A DNA stretch of 6,326 nt from Methylococcales bacterium (GTDB lineage Bacteria; Pseudomonadota; Gammaproteobacteria; Methylococcales; Methylomonadaceae), in contig JAGLEW010000129.1 of assembly GCA_023144875.1 (NCBI GenBank), positions 1 through 6,326 on the forward strand, in the 5' to 3' direction. Below are positions 5,544-6,326 of the stretch, one piece after another. Positions within the stretch are counted from its first letter, which is position 1, and every line of letters starts with the position of its first letter. Made by a program: the position numbers and the translations under genes. The notes beneath the pieces were generated by a model, which saw only the letters and a list, made by a program, of their open reading frames with translations, was not told the DNA's origin and did not search any database.

Positions 5544-6271
5544 CCTTAAAAGATAAGGTTATCTTAGTCACAGGTGCAGGTGGAGGATTAGGAGGCACGG
5601 CCGCCTTAGCGCTTGCAGAACAAAACGCCGTGGTTATTTTGTTAGATAAAAGCATCCCAAAGCTTGAAAAAGCTTATGATGCGATTGTGGAAAAAGGGTT
5701 TACCACCCCTATTTTATACCCGTTTGATTTAGCAGGCGCGAGCGAAGTTCAGTATGAAGATTTCGCCACTATATTGCTTGAAAAATACGGTTCGATTCAA
5801 GGGGTTTTGCATTCTGCCGTTGAATTCAACGCTTTTTCCCCGATAGCTAATCATGACACCAAAGCATGGGGTGATGCCTTAAATGTTAATTTAAACGCCC
5901 CTTTTTTATTAACACGCGTGTTATTACCCGTATTACAAAAAAGTGAGCATGCCTCCATTGTCTTTACCTCTGATGCTTCGGCACAACAAACCCTTGCCTA
6001 TGCAGGTGCGTATGGCGTTTCTAAAGTTGCATTGGAAGCATTTTCTAAAATTTTAGCGCAAGAATTGGAAGGTGTGGGGAAAATCAGGGTCAATACCTTG
6101 ATTCCTGGAGTGGTTGATAGTCCTTTACGCAAACGAGCGTATCCTGCGGAAGATAAAACACTTTTACCTAAAATGGCGTCGTTAAAATCAATTTATCCTT
6201 ATTTATTTAGCGATGAAAGTATAGGGGTGACCGCCCAAACCATCAACGCGCAAACGTATTTTCAAGGGTAA
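5522..6271 (+). CDS. YciK-like short-chain dehydrogenase/reductase
   Basis: This SDR-family oxidoreductase of 249 residues has an unknown substrate. Visible: the nucleotide-binding TGAGGGLG (17-24, TGxxxGxG), D42 at the end of the second strand (an acidic residue there usually favours NAD over NADP), NVNLNAPF (121-128) with the conserved Asn, a likely catalytic serine near S150 in VFTSDAS, YGVSK (164-168, Tyr and Lys of YxxxK), and RVNTLIPGVVDSPLRKRAYPAED, which resembles E. coli YciK and Pseudomonas relatives next to mupP. The usual NNAG motif is replaced by HSAV (97-100), an oddity. Start choice: the ATG at 5522 has GAG eight bases upstream and gives the N-terminal length usual for YciK relatives. 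An ATG at 5540 would overlap the phosphatase stop by four bases (ATGA) and is nearly as likely. Either way the gene overlaps its neighbour and is probably coupled to it. Confidence 0.9.
   Translation: MDKNSIMTLKDKVILVTGAGGGLGGTAALALAEQNAVVILLDKSIPKLEKAYDAIVEKGFTTPILYPFDLAGASEVQYEDFATILLEKYGSIQGVLHSAVEFNAFSPIANHDTKAWGDALNVNLNAPFLLTRVLLPVLQKSEHASIVFTSDASAQQTLAYAGAYGVSKVALEAFSKILAQELEGVGKIRVNTLIPGVVDSPLRKRAYPAEDKTLLPKMASLKSIYPYLFSDESIGVTAQTINAQTYFQG
6264..6268 (+). promoter_or_regulatory. Ribosome binding site of the last gene
   Basis: AAGGG lies inside the last codons of the SDR gene, eight bases before the ATG at 6277. It is the best Shine-Dalgarno match of the plus-strand cluster and supports the reality of the partial gene that follows. 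Confidence 0.6.
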
Positions 6272-6276
6272 AGCTG

Positions 6277-6326
6277 ATGTCAACTGAAAGAGAAACAATT
6301 ATATTAACCCGTGATGTCAATGTCGT
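6277..6326 (+). CDS. Start of a further gene, possibly SufT-like (cut by window edge)
   Basis: Only 16 full codons are visible, MSTERETIILTRDVNV, before the window ends. The frame starts five bases after the SDR stop and has a good AAGGG site eight bases upstream, so it looks like a real fourth gene of the ubiG operon. The pattern E-x-I-x-L-x-R-D near the N-terminus recalls SufT-type Fe-S assembly proteins (DUF59-containing long form), which begin in a similar way. This rests on memory of a short motif; the gene itself is well supported, the name is not. Confidence 0.6.
   Translation, partial: MSTERETIILTRDVNV

Overview
The window is a compact stretch of bacterial chromosome, AT-rich, with housekeeping genes whose protein sequences and order point to a gammaproteobacterium. 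The tgt-yajC-secD-secF order, the UbiG type, and the ubiG / HAD phosphatase / YciK-like SDR cluster all fit that class. An AT-rich member such as a Methylococcales-type methanotroph is possible, but that is only a guess. I see no mobile element, CRISPR array, rRNA or tRNA.

Layout: two gene groups are transcribed away from each other from a 196-base gap at 3977-4172. To the left, on the minus strand, run tgt (queuosine tRNA-guanine transglycosylase), yajC, secD and secF, the last cut off by the window's left edge. To the right, on the plus strand, run ubiG (ubiquinone O-methyltransferase), a HAD phosphatase, a YciK-like short-chain dehydrogenase, and the first 16 codons of a further gene that resembles the N-terminus of SufT.

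How the genes work together: YajC, SecD and SecF form the accessory complex that helps the SecYEG channel move proteins across the inner membrane using proton motive force. Tgt sits at the head of that operon, as in many gammaproteobacteria, although it acts in tRNA modification. The right-hand genes are packed very tightly: the phosphatase starts directly after the ubiG stop, and the SDR start lies inside the phosphatase end, so they are probably co-transcribed and translationally coupled. In Pseudomonas the same order (ubiG, HAD phosphatase, SDR) contains MupP, the N-acetylmuramate-6-phosphate phosphatase of cell-wall recycling. The phosphatase here is therefore a candidate MupP rather than a true phosphoglycolate phosphatase.

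The points most worth a second look are in the divergent gap. A 12-codon open frame ends in a 4-base ATGA overlap with the ubiG start, and an 11-base repeat places a ribosome-binding-like motif and an ATG at two sites. I found no clearly new multi-gene system; most of the window is ordinary core genome.
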